Shown one piece after another: positions 1 through 9,090 of a DNA stretch of 64,000 nucleotides. This DNA is from a virus. Position numbers and translations under genes: made by a program. Position 1 is the stretch's first letter, and every line of letters starts with the position of its first letter. The stretch lies in the IMG/VR virus record IMGVR_UViG_3300017719_000007, positions 1-64,000 of that record, one strand, 5' to 3'. The notes beneath the pieces are model-generated. The model ran no database searches and was not told where the DNA came from. It saw only the letters and a program-made list of their open reading frames with translations.

Positions 1-516
1 GTCGGTTCCTTGTAAACCTTGTAAACCTTGAGTACCTTGTGAACCATCGGTTCCTTGTAAACCTTGTAAACCTTGAGTTCCTTGAGAACCATCGGTTCCT
101 TGTAAACCTTGTAAACCTTGAGTTCCTTGAGAACCATCGGTTCCTTGTAAACCAATTAAACCTTGTGTTCCTTGTGTACCATCAGTTCCTTGTAAACCTT
201 GTAAACCTTGAATCCCTTGAGAACCATCGGTTCCTTGCAATCCTTGCAATCCTTGTGTTCCTTGAGTACCATCGGTTCCTTGCAAACCTTGTAAACCTTG
301 GGCTCCTTGTGAACCGTCGGTTCCTTGTAAACCTTGTAAACCTTGTACACCTTGAGAACCATCAGTTCCTTGTAAACCTTGAATTCCTTGAGAACCGTTA
401 GTTCCTTGTAAACCTTGTGCTCCTTGTGAACCATCGGTTCCTTGTAATCCTTGTAATCCTTGTGTTCCCTGTGTTCCTAAAGTTCCTTGAATTCCTTGAG
501 TACCTGATTGACCGTT
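1..516 (-). repeat. Collagen-encoding tandem repeat array, second arm
   Basis: This array has the same 45-base unit as the longer arm of the gene and continues past the left edge. Around positions 50-150 two copies of the unit are almost identical in tandem, which suggests recent duplication or homogenisation. Confidence 0.85.
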
Positions 517-3144
517 TACACATATTTTATATTTAGTACCAGGGATATACTGGAAATTTGATCCACCAGTAAATGTTAAGAAAGTGTCTACATACCCATT
601 AGCAACTGAAAAACCACCTATAACATAATTTGATAATAATAAGGTATTAGTATGATCCTCTATAGTTAAATTAGTTCCTGGTGTTGATACTACTTGTAAA
701 AATAATCCTAATGGGTCATTTTGATCAACTCTTATTGCTTGTGTTGCATTTGAATTAGTATTACCTAAAGGTGTTGGTGAAAAATCTCCACTTGGTGGTG
801 TACCAGTTGTATTTAAATCAGCAATATAACAACCACCAGGTAAACCTTGACCACCTTGTAAACCTTGTAAACCTTGAGTTCCTTGAGTTCCTTGAGTACC
901 GTCTGTTCCTTGTAAACCTTGTAAACCTTGTACACCTTGTGAACCATCGGTTCCTTGTAAACCTTGTAAACCTTGTGCTCCTTGAGAACCGTCGGTTCCT
1001 TGTAAACCTTGTAAACCTTGAGCTCCTTGAGAACCATCAGTTCCTTGCAATCCTTGCAATCCTTGTAAACCTTGAGTTCCTTGAGAACCATCGGTTCCTT
1101 GTAAACCAATTAAACCTTGAGTTCCTTGAGTACCGTCTGTTCCTTGTAAACCTTGTAAACCTTGAGTTCCTTGTAAACCATCAGTTCCTTGTAAACCTTG
1201 TGTTCCTTGTGAACCATCAGTTCCTTGTAATCCCTGTAAACCTTGGGCTCCTTGTGAACCATCGGTTCCTTGCAATCCTTGCAATCCTTGTAAACCTTGA
1301 GTTCCCTGAGAACCATCAGTTCCTTGTAAACCAATTAAACCTTGAACTCCTTGAGAACCATCGGTTCCTTGTAAACCTTGTAAACCTTGTATCCCTTGTG
1401 AACCATCAGTTCCTTGCAATCCTTGTAATCCTTGAGCTCCTTGTAAACCGTCAGTTCCTTGTAAACCTTGTGTTCCTTGTAAACCATTAGTTCCTTGTAA
1501 ACCTTGTACACCTTGTGTACCATCAGTTCCTTGTAAACCTTGTAAACCTTGTATTCCTTGAGAACCATCAGTTCCTTGCAATCCTTGTAAACCTTGTAAA
1601 CCTTGTGTACCATCGGTTCCTTGTAAACCTTGTAAACCTTGAGTACCTTGTGAACCGTCAGTTCCTTGCAATCCTTGTAAACCTTGTACACCTTGAGAAC
1701 CATCAGTTCCTTGTAAACCAATTAAACCCTGAGTTCCTTGTGTACCATCAGTTCCTTGTAAACCTTGTGTTCCTTGTAAACCGTCAGTTCCTTGTAAACC
1801 TTGTAAACCTTGTACACCTTGAGAACCGTCGGTTCCTTGTAAACCTTGTAAACCTTGTGTTCCTTGTAAACCGTCAGTTCCTTGTAAACCTTGTAAGCCT
1901 TGTACACCTTGAGTCCCGTCGGTTCCTTGTAAACCTTGTAAACCTTGAGTTCCTTGTAAACCATCAGTTCCTTGTAAACCTTGTAATCCTTGTGCACCTT
2001 GGGCGCCTGAACCTTGTAGACCTTGTGTTCCCTGAGATCCATCCGTTCCTTGTAAACCTTGTAAACCTTGAGTTCCTTGTAAACCATCAGTTCCTTGTAA
2101 ACCAATTAAACCTTGTGTTCCTTGAGAACCATCGGTTCCTTGTAAACCTTGTAAACCTTGTGTACCTTGAGAACCATCTGCACCCTGTAAACCATTAGTT
2201 CCTTGTAAACCTTGAGTTCCTTGTGAACCATCGGTTCCTTGTAAACCAAGTAAACCCTGTGTTCCTTGGGAACCGTTTGCCCCTTGTAAACCATCGGTTC
2301 CTTGTAAACCTTGAATTCCCTGTGAACCATTAGTTCCTTGTAAACCTTGAATTCCTTGAATTCCTATATGACCGTCAACACCTTGCGCTCCTATTGTTCC
2401 TTGCGAACCTTCACCAGACGTTCCTTGTGTACCTTGTGTACCAGATCCACCTAAGCCCATTGCTCCAATATACCTCCAACCTCTTATATAAAAGTTTTTG
2501 CCTGAAGGGTATGTAGAAGGATTATTAGTAATCTCGTCAAGTAAATCATCTGAAAGCATTAATAAGCCTTGGTCATAATTAAATACCCAACCCGCTACAC
2601 CAGGTATTGCATCTTTAGCTAAAGTTTGGTCAATATATACACCATTAGTTGTAGTAGGATCACCTGACCATAATTCTATCTTATATAAATCATTCTTAAA
2701 CCCAGCTGCAGTGGTTACACTGGCTGGTCCTATCCAATTTAGTTTTCTACCGGATGTTGGATCTCCAAATGTATTATAGGCTACTAATGTATTAGGGTTT
2801 GAAGGTACAACTAAATCCATTCTAGTTGCAAATCTATTTGTAATAGGTAAATCATTTGGGGCAAACCCTGTACTAGTACCCCATTGGTTTTCAACATAAC
2901 CATCAAGAACTTGACCTGGATTAGTCATTTGACTTAATGAATTAGCAGAACCCATCACAGGTGTGGTTGGTTGATTAGCAAGTATCACATTCCAATCCGT
3001 CTGGTCAATAATTCGTCCACTCTTAACGGTATTTGAATTTTCTAAATTAGATTGATACCAATAAAAATTAGTATCTGCATCAATAACATTACCTGCCTGT
3101 ACCTTAAATACTAATTTTCTTACGTCCGTTGCTGTAAAGCCCAT
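1..3144 (-). CDS. Collagen-like tail fibre protein, 3' end beyond window
   Basis: An open frame of 1048 codons runs from the ATG at 3144 to base 1 without a stop, so the C-terminus lies outside the window. Residues 1-225 form a globular head domain starting [18 protein letters not shown]. It is clearly paralogous to the N-terminus of the next gene upstream (both have FKVQAG near the start and [10 protein letters not shown] near the end), so it probably anchors the fibre to the virion. A Gly-X-Y arm of about 540 residues follows, dominated by GLQ, GTQ, GTD and GSQ triplets. Next comes a non-repetitive insert of about 110 residues (roughly bases 520-840), then a second Gly-X-Y arm that continues to the edge. 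Collagen-like arms usually form trimeric rods. The role as a receptor-binding fibre is inferred from architecture and from the cluster of similar genes. Confidence 0.85.
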   Translation of the reverse strand, partial: MGFTATDVRKLVFKVQAGNVIDADTNFYWYQSNLENSNTVKSGRIIDQTDWNVILANQPTTPVMGSANSLSQMTNPGQVLDGYVENQWGTSTGFAPNDLPITNRFATRMDLVVPSNPNTLVAYNTFGDPTSGRKLNWIGPASVTTAAGFKNDLYKIELWSGDPTTTNGVYIDQTLAKDAIPGVAGWVFNYDQGLLMLSDDLLDEITNNPSTYPSGKNFYIRGWRYIGAMGLGGSGTQGTQGTSGEGSQGTIGAQGVDGHIGIQGIQGLQGTNGSQGIQGLQGTDGLQGANGSQGTQGLLGLQGTDGSQGTQGLQGTNGLQGADGSQGTQGLQGLQGTDGSQGTQGLIGLQGTDGLQGTQGLQGLQGTDGSQGTQGLQGSGAQGAQGLQGLQGTDGLQGTQGLQGLQGTDGTQGVQGLQGLQGTDGLQGTQGLQGLQGTDGSQGVQGLQGLQGTDGLQGTQGLQGTDGTQGTQGLIGLQGTDGSQGVQGLQGLQGTDGSQGTQGLQGLQGTDGTQGLQGLQGLQGTDGSQGIQGLQGLQGTDGTQGVQGLQGTNGLQGTQGLQGTDGLQGAQGLQGLQGTDGSQGIQGLQGLQGTDGSQGVQGLIGLQGTDGSQGTQGLQGLQGLQGTDGSQGAQGLQGLQGTDGSQGTQGLQGTDGLQGTQGLQGLQGTDGTQGTQGLIGLQGTDGSQGTQGLQGLQGLQGTDGSQGAQGLQGLQGTDGSQGAQGLQGLQGTDGSQGVQGLQGLQGTDGTQGTQGTQGLQGLQGGQGLPGGCYIADLNTTGTPPSGDFSPTPLGNTNSNATQAIRVDQNDPLGLFLQVVSTPGTNLTIEDHTNTLLLSNYVIGGFSVANGYVDTFLTFTGGSNFQYIPGTKYKICVNGQSGTQGIQGTLGTQGTQGLQGLQGTDGSQGAQGLQGTNGSQGIQGLQGTDGSQGVQGLQGLQGTDGSQGAQGLQGLQGTDGTQGTQGLQGLQGTDGSQGIQGLQGLQGTDGTQGTQGLIGLQGTDGSQGTQGLQGLQGTDGSQGTQGLQGLQGTDGSQGTQGLQGLQGTD
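841..2460 (-). repeat. Collagen-encoding tandem repeat array, long arm
   Basis: The coding strand is a near-continuous array of 9-base triplet units (Gly-X-Gln, Gly-Thr-Asp). They are organised mainly as 45-base higher-order repeats (15 residues, [15 protein letters not shown] type), with 36-base variants and occasional GLIGLQG interruptions. All unit lengths are multiples of nine, so expansion or contraction keeps the frame. The array also creates long spurious open frames in other frames and on the other strand. Confidence 0.9.
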
Positions 3145-3227
3145 TTAAGTTATCTTATTTTCTATATTGATAAAACCTTCTACTATTTTCATATTAAATG
3201 ATTATCTATATTATTTATATTTATTCT

Positions 3228-6200
3228 TTAGTTAATGCGAGTATATTGGATTTGATCCAATCTAATCGTCCTATCTATAATTTGTATTTCAGCATATACT
3301 CCACCAACTGAAACGTTAGATGAAGACCCAAAGGAAAATTCACCAACATTACCACCAGATGATGCTTGCATTAAATATGTACCTGGGTCATCTAATCCAG
3401 TATAAGCACTAGGTACAGTTCCACCGAATGGAATCCAACCACCTGCACTCCATGCGCCACCTTGGTTACCGCCGTGGCATGATAACGCATATGAATCTTG
3501 TATATTAGGATATGGATTACCTGGCTGAGGATCTAAGTAAGTTGGTAAATATGTATAATTTGTACCGGTATTTGGATCTACTTGTAACGCTGCATTTGCA
3601 TTTGCACCAACTGGCCAAATATAAATTTTTAATTGACTGTTTCTTAATGCATCAGTAAAATTAGCACTAACACCTGGGTTACCAGTAAATGTTAAGTTAA
3701 AGCTTACAACATTTGGGTTTGAAGGATCATTAAATAATCTATGGAATATTGGTGTATCTGCCATAGCATTATAATTAGGATTACCTGCTGGTATGTAATT
3801 ACTTAAGTCCCCAGAAATAACTGTACCAGTCACAGGTAAATTAGTTGTCCCATCATTATCAGCATAAAAATCCGATGCAGCAATACCTTCACCACCAACA
3901 AGACATAAATTCTCAGCAACTATTGAAGTTCTACTATTTGGTGGTTGAGAAAGATCCACTAACGAAAGTTGGCTATTCCATCCTGAATATGTATTTCCTC
4001 CAATGTCTCTAAATAACCTTTTATTTTCTAAATTAAAATATTCAATTAAATCAGTTGAATTATTATGAGCTACATCAATAAGTATTTTATTTTGTATAGA
4101 ATCTGCTCCCCAACCAGTATCTGACCACGGATCTAAAAGTCTAAATTGAGAATTACCTCCTTGTGATCTATACCTATGACTTGAATTAACAATTGTAAAA
4201 GTTGAAGCATTATTATCATAATCTATTAAAGTTTGATCCCAATCATTAACAACACCAGGTTGTGTTAAAGTAATTGTCCCATTAGATAAACTATATGAAG
4301 TATCATTAACTGCTAATGTATTAGAAGACCAATTAAATATTCTGGTTCTTATATTATTAACAATAATAGAATTTCCATTTAATGTAAGTAAATCATCAAC
4401 AGAAGAAGACAGAGTAGTACCGTTAGTATAATATTTTATACCACTGATATATCTGAAATTAGCGAAGTCAACATTAGGGAATGTAGAAACAGCACTTGCC
4501 AAACTTGGTGTGTTTGGGTTAGCATCAGCAAAAACAGTATATGAATAATTTAATGGAAGATCTGGTGAAGGTGGATCTACTAATAAACCTGATGAATCAG
4601 CCGTCATAGATATCTTAATTGTAAATTTTCCACCATCTCTAGCATTAGTAGCATTTGGAAAAACGCCAGTACCTAATCCGGCTATAGCACCAGGTACACC
4701 CATGATAACATCTATCTTAACAGATGCTTCATAAACATCTTGTGGATTATATGGATTGACTAAAGTATTATAACCGCTTATAGTTAATATTATATTTTCG
4801 CTACCAGATTTATATTCTCCATCGGTAATAATATCGTTTACTGTGTGTGATTCTAATATTGTTGCACCATCTCCATCTAAAACATCAATTGTAATAGAAC
4901 CATCTCCAGATCCTGCAGCCCCACCGAATCCTCTTACCTTTACAGGTGATGCAGTATTACCAGAACCTAATGAAATTGTTCCTTGTGTATTTTGTCTATA
5001 TACAGCTCTAAGAGTATTACTTCCTGACCATCCACCATCTTCATAGTTACCTCCAGCTGCACCCGTTAATGTAGCATTAGGTATTGCTATTCTTCTGTTT
5101 ACCGGATTATTGTTTTCTGCTATAGTTGCGTTAGGTGGAGTTGGCGAACCTGTAGCAACATTCCTATTTAAATAATTAGGATATATTGGAGCATCAGGTG
5201 CTGGGAAAAATACGTTGACTTGCGAAGAGTCTCCTGGATCTTCTTGTGCATATACTCTATTATCATCTAAGCGATCTACAAAATTGAATTTAGTATAAGT
5301 TCCAGTTAAAAATGTTGGGGATGAACCGTCAGTTGTATCAGAATTTGCAACTGTTATATTCCCACCGGCTCCACTAACACCCTGTGTACCTTGAGTACCT
5401 GTACCAAGTATACCTTGAACACCTTGAACACCTTGTAAACCTTGAATACCTTGTAAACCTTGAATACCTTGTAAACCATCGGTTCCTTGTAAACCTTGTA
5501 CACCTTGTAAACCTTGTACACCTTGAGAACCATCGGTTCCTTGTAAACCATCAGTTCCTTGTAAACCTTGTAAACCTTGAGTACCTTGTAAACCTTGAGT
5601 ACCTTGTGAACCATCAGTTCCTTGTAAACCTAAAGTTCCTTGTAAACCTTGGACTCCTTGTGTTCCTTGAGTACCTTGGCTACCTGAACCAGAAATACCT
5701 TGAACTCCTTGTAAACCTTGGACTCCTTGTGTTCCTAATGTACCTTGGCTACCTGAACCAGAAATACCTTGAACTCCTTGAGTTCCTTGTAAACCTTGGA
5801 TTCCTTGTGTTCCTAATGTACCTTGGCTACCTGAACCAGAAATACCTTGAACTCCTTGAGTTCCTTGTGCACCTTGAATACCTATCGTTCCTTGAGATCC
5901 TGCACCACCAGTACCTTGAGTACCTTGGGTACCTTGTGCACCACCTCCACCTCCGCCACCGGTTGCACCGATGTATCTGAATCCAGTTATGTATAAATCA
6001 AAGCCATTTGGATATGCACCACCTGCATTATTTGATATATCAGTTTGTAAATCATCAGAGATAAAAAGTAAACCTTGGTCATAATTAAATACCCAACCTA
6101 CATAACCAGGATTATTTGCCTGGCCTGCTGATAAAGGTATTTCAGTACCACCTGTCGCAGGATTACCTGACCATAACTTAATTCCGTATCCATTTGATGG

Positions 6201-6575
6201 TGTTCCATCTGCTTGTGGTACTGAGGCCGGTAAAATCCAATTATTTTTAAACCCTGATGTAGTATCACCAGGGGTATTATATAAAATCCAAGTAGAATTA
6301 TTAAAAGCATATACCTGGTCAAGTTGTGAACCTCCTGGGCCAGATGCATTTTGAATATTTACAGGATCTGCTGCTGCGTTATTAACAGCATCGGCAGGTA
6401 AATTAGCTGGTGGTATTAAATTATAATCAGTAAGTATTCTACTAGGATCCTTTATATTAGGACTGAATGCTAATGAAGATTCGTACCATCTGTTTCCGGC
6501 TGAAGCATCTATAACCCCACCAGCCTGTACTTTAAAGGTTAATTTATTTACTTCATTAATTGAAAATCCTGCCAT
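3228..6575 (-). CDS. Collagen-like tail fibre protein, 1115 aa
   Basis: It starts MAGFSINEVNKLTFKVQAGG and shares its first 215 residues or so with the neighbouring 3144 gene, including the [17 protein letters not shown] stretch. A polyglycine hinge (about residues 206-212) leads into a Gly-X-Y arm of about 195 residues rich in GTQ, GVQ and GLQ. The remaining 700 residues are a beta-rich tip region with Asn, Ser and Thr. They are recognisably paralogous to most of the 744-residue protein just upstream: shared landmarks in order are QVNVF/QVNVY, ILID, FYADN, FHRLF, a LTF(S/T)G strand and a Y(I/A)E(V/I)QI strand near the end. It is probably a virion fibre or adhesin. A promoter-like box lies 24 bases upstream of the ATG. 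Confidence 0.85.
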   Translation of the reverse strand: MAGFSINEVNKLTFKVQAGGVIDASAGNRWYESSLAFSPNIKDPSRILTDYNLIPPANLPADAVNNAAADPVNIQNASGPGGSQLDQVYAFNNSTWILYNTPGDTTSGFKNNWILPASVPQADGTPSNGYGIKLWSGNPATGGTEIPLSAGQANNPGYVGWVFNYDQGLLFISDDLQTDISNNAGGAYPNGFDLYITGFRYIGATGGGGGGGAQGTQGTQGTGGAGSQGTIGIQGAQGTQGVQGISGSGSQGTLGTQGIQGLQGTQGVQGISGSGSQGTLGTQGVQGLQGVQGISGSGSQGTQGTQGVQGLQGTLGLQGTDGSQGTQGLQGTQGLQGLQGTDGLQGTDGSQGVQGLQGVQGLQGTDGLQGIQGLQGIQGLQGVQGVQGILGTGTQGTQGVSGAGGNITVANSDTTDGSSPTFLTGTYTKFNFVDRLDDNRVYAQEDPGDSSQVNVFFPAPDAPIYPNYLNRNVATGSPTPPNATIAENNNPVNRRIAIPNATLTGAAGGNYEDGGWSGSNTLRAVYRQNTQGTISLGSGNTASPVKVRGFGGAAGSGDGSITIDVLDGDGATILESHTVNDIITDGEYKSGSENIILTISGYNTLVNPYNPQDVYEASVKIDVIMGVPGAIAGLGTGVFPNATNARDGGKFTIKISMTADSSGLLVDPPSPDLPLNYSYTVFADANPNTPSLASAVSTFPNVDFANFRYISGIKYYTNGTTLSSSVDDLLTLNGNSIIVNNIRTRIFNWSSNTLAVNDTSYSLSNGTITLTQPGVVNDWDQTLIDYDNNASTFTIVNSSHRYRSQGGNSQFRLLDPWSDTGWGADSIQNKILIDVAHNNSTDLIEYFNLENKRLFRDIGGNTYSGWNSQLSLVDLSQPPNSRTSIVAENLCLVGGEGIAASDFYADNDGTTNLPVTGTVISGDLSNYIPAGNPNYNAMADTPIFHRLFNDPSNPNVVSFNLTFTGNPGVSANFTDALRNSQLKIYIWPVGANANAALQVDPNTGTNYTYLPTYLDPQPGNPYPNIQDSYALSCHGGNQGGAWSAGGWIPFGGTVPSAYTGLDDPGTYLMQASSGGNVGEFSFGSSSNVSVGGVYAEIQIIDRTIRLDQIQYTRIN
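5375..5960 (-). repeat. Collagen-encoding repeat array inside fibre gene
   Basis: The coding strand consists of 9-base Gly-X-Y triplets. Three longer blocks each end in GISGSGSQGT, followed by the GLQGTDG type of unit found in the other fibre genes. The repeat keeps the main frame open and generates shadow frames on both strands. Confidence 0.85.
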
Positions 6576-6598
6576 ATTACTTTATTGTTTTCTTTTTA

Positions 6599-6607
6599 TA
6601 TTTATTC
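6599..6607 (-). promoter_or_regulatory. Late-promoter-like box GAATAAATA
   Basis: On the coding strand the sequence reads GAATAAATATAAAAAG, just after the stop of the 744-residue gene and 23 bases before the ATG of the 1115-residue fibre gene. It resembles the T4 late promoter core TATAAATA and recurs upstream of many genes here. Confidence 0.45.
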
Positions 6608-6617
6608 ACCATAAGTT

Positions 6618-8852
6618 TTATACATTACCACCGCTCTCGGTAGTTGGTGAACCTGAACTAAAAATTATTTTTGCAGATATTCCACCTATTCTAATTAGTG
6701 GATTATGTATTTGTACTTCTATATAAAATCCATCTAAAGCAGGAGACGTTCCAAATGACCCAGATATTACACTGCTTGCAGATGTTGTTGTTCTACATTG
6801 CGATTGTGTGTTATCATCAATTCCCGCAGGTGGATCTTGGTAACTTCCACTAAATGGATTTGAATTATGTAATGAATGAGGTATTGCAGTAATTCCTATA
6901 TTTGAACCAGATGCAGCTGCTTTCTTTCTAACATATATTCTTAAATCATTACTTACCAAAGAATCATAAACAGTTCCACCAACAAAGGATCCACTGAATG
7001 TTAATTCAAATGATGCAATAGGTCGCCCTTGGTTTGTTGGGCTAGCCTCAAATAATCTATGAAATGTTGCAGGTACTTGATAAGATGCTTGATTATAATT
7101 AGGATTAGGATTAGGTGATCCTGTACCACCATTAGGTTTATATGATACTAAGTTTCCTATTAAATCATTAGTATCTGGTGAATTACCATTATCAGCATAA
7201 AATTTATCCGGTCTAATTAGAGTACCCCCAACTACAGCTGCTTGGCAAAATGGTCCAGTTGTTAATACACTGGTTGTTTGATTAGTTAATCCTGAAGAAA
7301 CTAATGGCTGTACTGAATTAAATCCTGTATATGAACCACCTACAGTTGTTAATCTTTCATTCTCATCATCAAATCTTTCAGTTAAATTATCACTTGTAAT
7401 TCCATAAGTATCAATTAAGATAGGTTGAGATGAGGATGCTGTTTGTGGTGGTAAACCAGTCAACCAAGGGTCCCAGGCTCTGGCCGCCACAGAAGCATCG
7501 TTATTTCTAAATCTATAATTGGATGCTGTGATAGCCCAATTATCATAATCAAAATCTATATCTAAAGTATCATATTTATTATCCCAACCAGGAAATGACA
7601 TTCCAGGTGATGGATTCCATGCTTCTTCTTGGATAGGACTTAAACCATAATCAGCACCTAATACTTGAAAGTTCCATTGGGCAGCATTCGATCTCCCTTG
7701 AGTATTACTGTTTAAGTAATCTATATCGGTAACATCAACTTCAAATTGAGAACCGCCTACATAATATTCAACCCCGCTTAAGTGTTTTGACAAAATACTA
7801 GAATTATTTTCTACTATTGAACTAATACCGTTAATTTGCGGACTGGATGGATATCCTCCTAAATCATTCTTATCCCAAAATACATCGTCTTGTATATAAG
7901 AATATGTATTTCCCCCATCTGTTAATGTATCAGTTGTCATAATAGTTTTTATAAAATAACGACCACCACTTAATCCTGCATCTTGAAATACTTTTGGTAT
8001 ATTTACACTAACCTGAATTATTCCTTTCCACTTAGAAGTGTCTTGTGCATAACTGGATACCTGGATAGAGCAATGAAGGTCAGGAGTTATTTGATTTAAA
8101 GGTCCGTCTAACACAGTAGAGGTATTATTACTAATTTCATTTCCGCCACCGTCTGTTACAATAATCTGTATTGTTGCATCGCCACTACCTGTTGGGCTAA
8201 GACCAGTTACTTGTTGGGCAGTAATAAGTACATTTTGACCAGCCCCAGTACCGTTATATGCAGCTCTGTTTGTTCCAGCCCAACCACCAGTAAAGAAAGG
8301 TATACCTTCTGAATCAGGAGTACTAATCCTGACGGTATTTCTTGGGGTATTTTCTGTTACTCTACCATTAGTTGTACCGTCTGTTGTATCATAGTGTGAT
8401 GCAAATGTTGGTGTTGGAATATAAACATTTACTTGTCCTGGTGTTCCACTATCTTCAGCTAATACATCAACGCCTACAAAATTAATTGTTGGGTAAGTAC
8501 CTACAGCAGTCCCTTCATCCTTTATATGTACACCTGCAAAAGTTAGCTTATCATTACCATCAAATATTAAATTGGTCTGACCTGTATTTAAATCAATTGA
8601 GATTTTCTTATCTGAACCAACCGTGGTAATATCTATACCTGGGCCTTCTATAATTGGAGCACCACCGCCACCAGTAGACGATATTGTAATTGTGTCACCG
8701 CTAGGGGTACTCACAGTAGTTAATTGAATATCTGCACCAGCTACAAGCGTTGGGTTATATGCCGAATCAATAAAATCAACAAAGTTAACCTCTGTCATTA
8801 AATCGCCTGCCTCAAATAAAGACTTAAGAGTGTATTTTGGGATTACTGCCAT
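6618..8852 (-). CDS. Fibre or tip protein without collagen arm, 744 aa
   Basis: This 744-residue beta-rich protein starts MAVIPKYTLKSLFEAGDLM. Residues 1-110 are unlike the head domain of the adjacent fibres and contain a Gly-rich hinge near residue 65-70. From about residue 120 to the end it aligns by eye, in order, with the C-terminal tip of the 1115-residue fibre (shared QVNVY, ILID, FYADN, FHRLF, FELTFSG and YIEVQI landmarks). It therefore looks like the same tip domain mounted on a different base and without a collagen stalk. A structural or receptor-recognition role is inferred. No chaperone or enzyme motif was recognised. Confidence 0.75.
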   Translation of the reverse strand: MAVIPKYTLKSLFEAGDLMTEVNFVDFIDSAYNPTLVAGADIQLTTVSTPSGDTITISSTGGGGAPIIEGPGIDITTVGSDKKISIDLNTGQTNLIFDGNDKLTFAGVHIKDEGTAVGTYPTINFVGVDVLAEDSGTPGQVNVYIPTPTFASHYDTTDGTTNGRVTENTPRNTVRISTPDSEGIPFFTGGWAGTNRAAYNGTGAGQNVLITAQQVTGLSPTGSGDATIQIIVTDGGGNEISNNTSTVLDGPLNQITPDLHCSIQVSSYAQDTSKWKGIIQVSVNIPKVFQDAGLSGGRYFIKTIMTTDTLTDGGNTYSYIQDDVFWDKNDLGGYPSSPQINGISSIVENNSSILSKHLSGVEYYVGGSQFEVDVTDIDYLNSNTQGRSNAAQWNFQVLGADYGLSPIQEEAWNPSPGMSFPGWDNKYDTLDIDFDYDNWAITASNYRFRNNDASVAARAWDPWLTGLPPQTASSSQPILIDTYGITSDNLTERFDDENERLTTVGGSYTGFNSVQPLVSSGLTNQTTSVLTTGPFCQAAVVGGTLIRPDKFYADNGNSPDTNDLIGNLVSYKPNGGTGSPNPNPNYNQASYQVPATFHRLFEASPTNQGRPIASFELTFSGSFVGGTVYDSLVSNDLRIYVRKKAAASGSNIGITAIPHSLHNSNPFSGSYQDPPAGIDDNTQSQCRTTTSASSVISGSFGTSPALDGFYIEVQIHNPLIRIGGISAKIIFSSGSPTTESGGNV

Positions 8853-8862
8853 TATACCTTAT

Positions 8863-9090
8863 TTATTTTGATTTTAAAAGTTCCATGTACTTATCAAATG
8901 ATAAAAGTAACATTTTCTTTTTCTTTTTCTTTTTTCCTTCAGGATCATCACCACTACCAACCTTTTGTGTAGCAAAAGAATTTGCAGAACCAGGATCACC
9001 AGGAAGCTCAACTGCTCCCATACCCTGTACATTCATATTAGGATTTAGTCCAACAGTACCTGCTTCATTTTCATTAATTAAATTATTCAC
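8863..9090 (-). CDS. Small Lys-rich conserved-looking protein, 75 aa
   Basis: The start is a GTG that overlaps the TAG stop of the upstream nucleotidyltransferase gene (TAGTG), so translation is probably coupled. The product has a Gly/Pro/Asn-rich first half (NVQGMGAVELPGDPGS), then a GSGDDPEG segment, seven consecutive lysines and a C-terminal LSFDKYMELLK segment. That last piece loosely resembles the aromatic capsid-targeting peptides at the start of nearby proteins, but here it is C-terminal. No enzyme motif is visible and the function is unknown. The coding is compact and uninterrupted and fills the gap between two clear genes, which supports it being real. An internal ATG at residue 19 is an alternative start. 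Confidence 0.6.
   Translation of the reverse strand: MNNLINENEAGTVGLNPNMNVQGMGAVELPGDPGSANSFATQKVGSGDDPEGKKKKKKKMLLLSFDKYMELLKSK

Noticed and set aside
39-2330. Open frames on both strands within the collagen arrays coding for Leu/Val/Asn- or Lys/Val/Tyr-rich repeats
   Set aside because: They are shadows created by the 9-base periodicity of the Gly-X-Gln repeat. The only frame with a proper unique N-terminal domain is the minus-strand frame starting at 3144.
841-2460. Regular direct repeats resembling a CRISPR array
   Set aside because: The unit has no unique spacers, is a multiple of nine bases, and encodes a continuous Gly-X-Y protein in one frame.
5384-5980. 198-codon plus-strand frame
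   Set aside because: It is antisense to the collagen arm of the 1115-residue fibre gene and has only repeat-derived composition.
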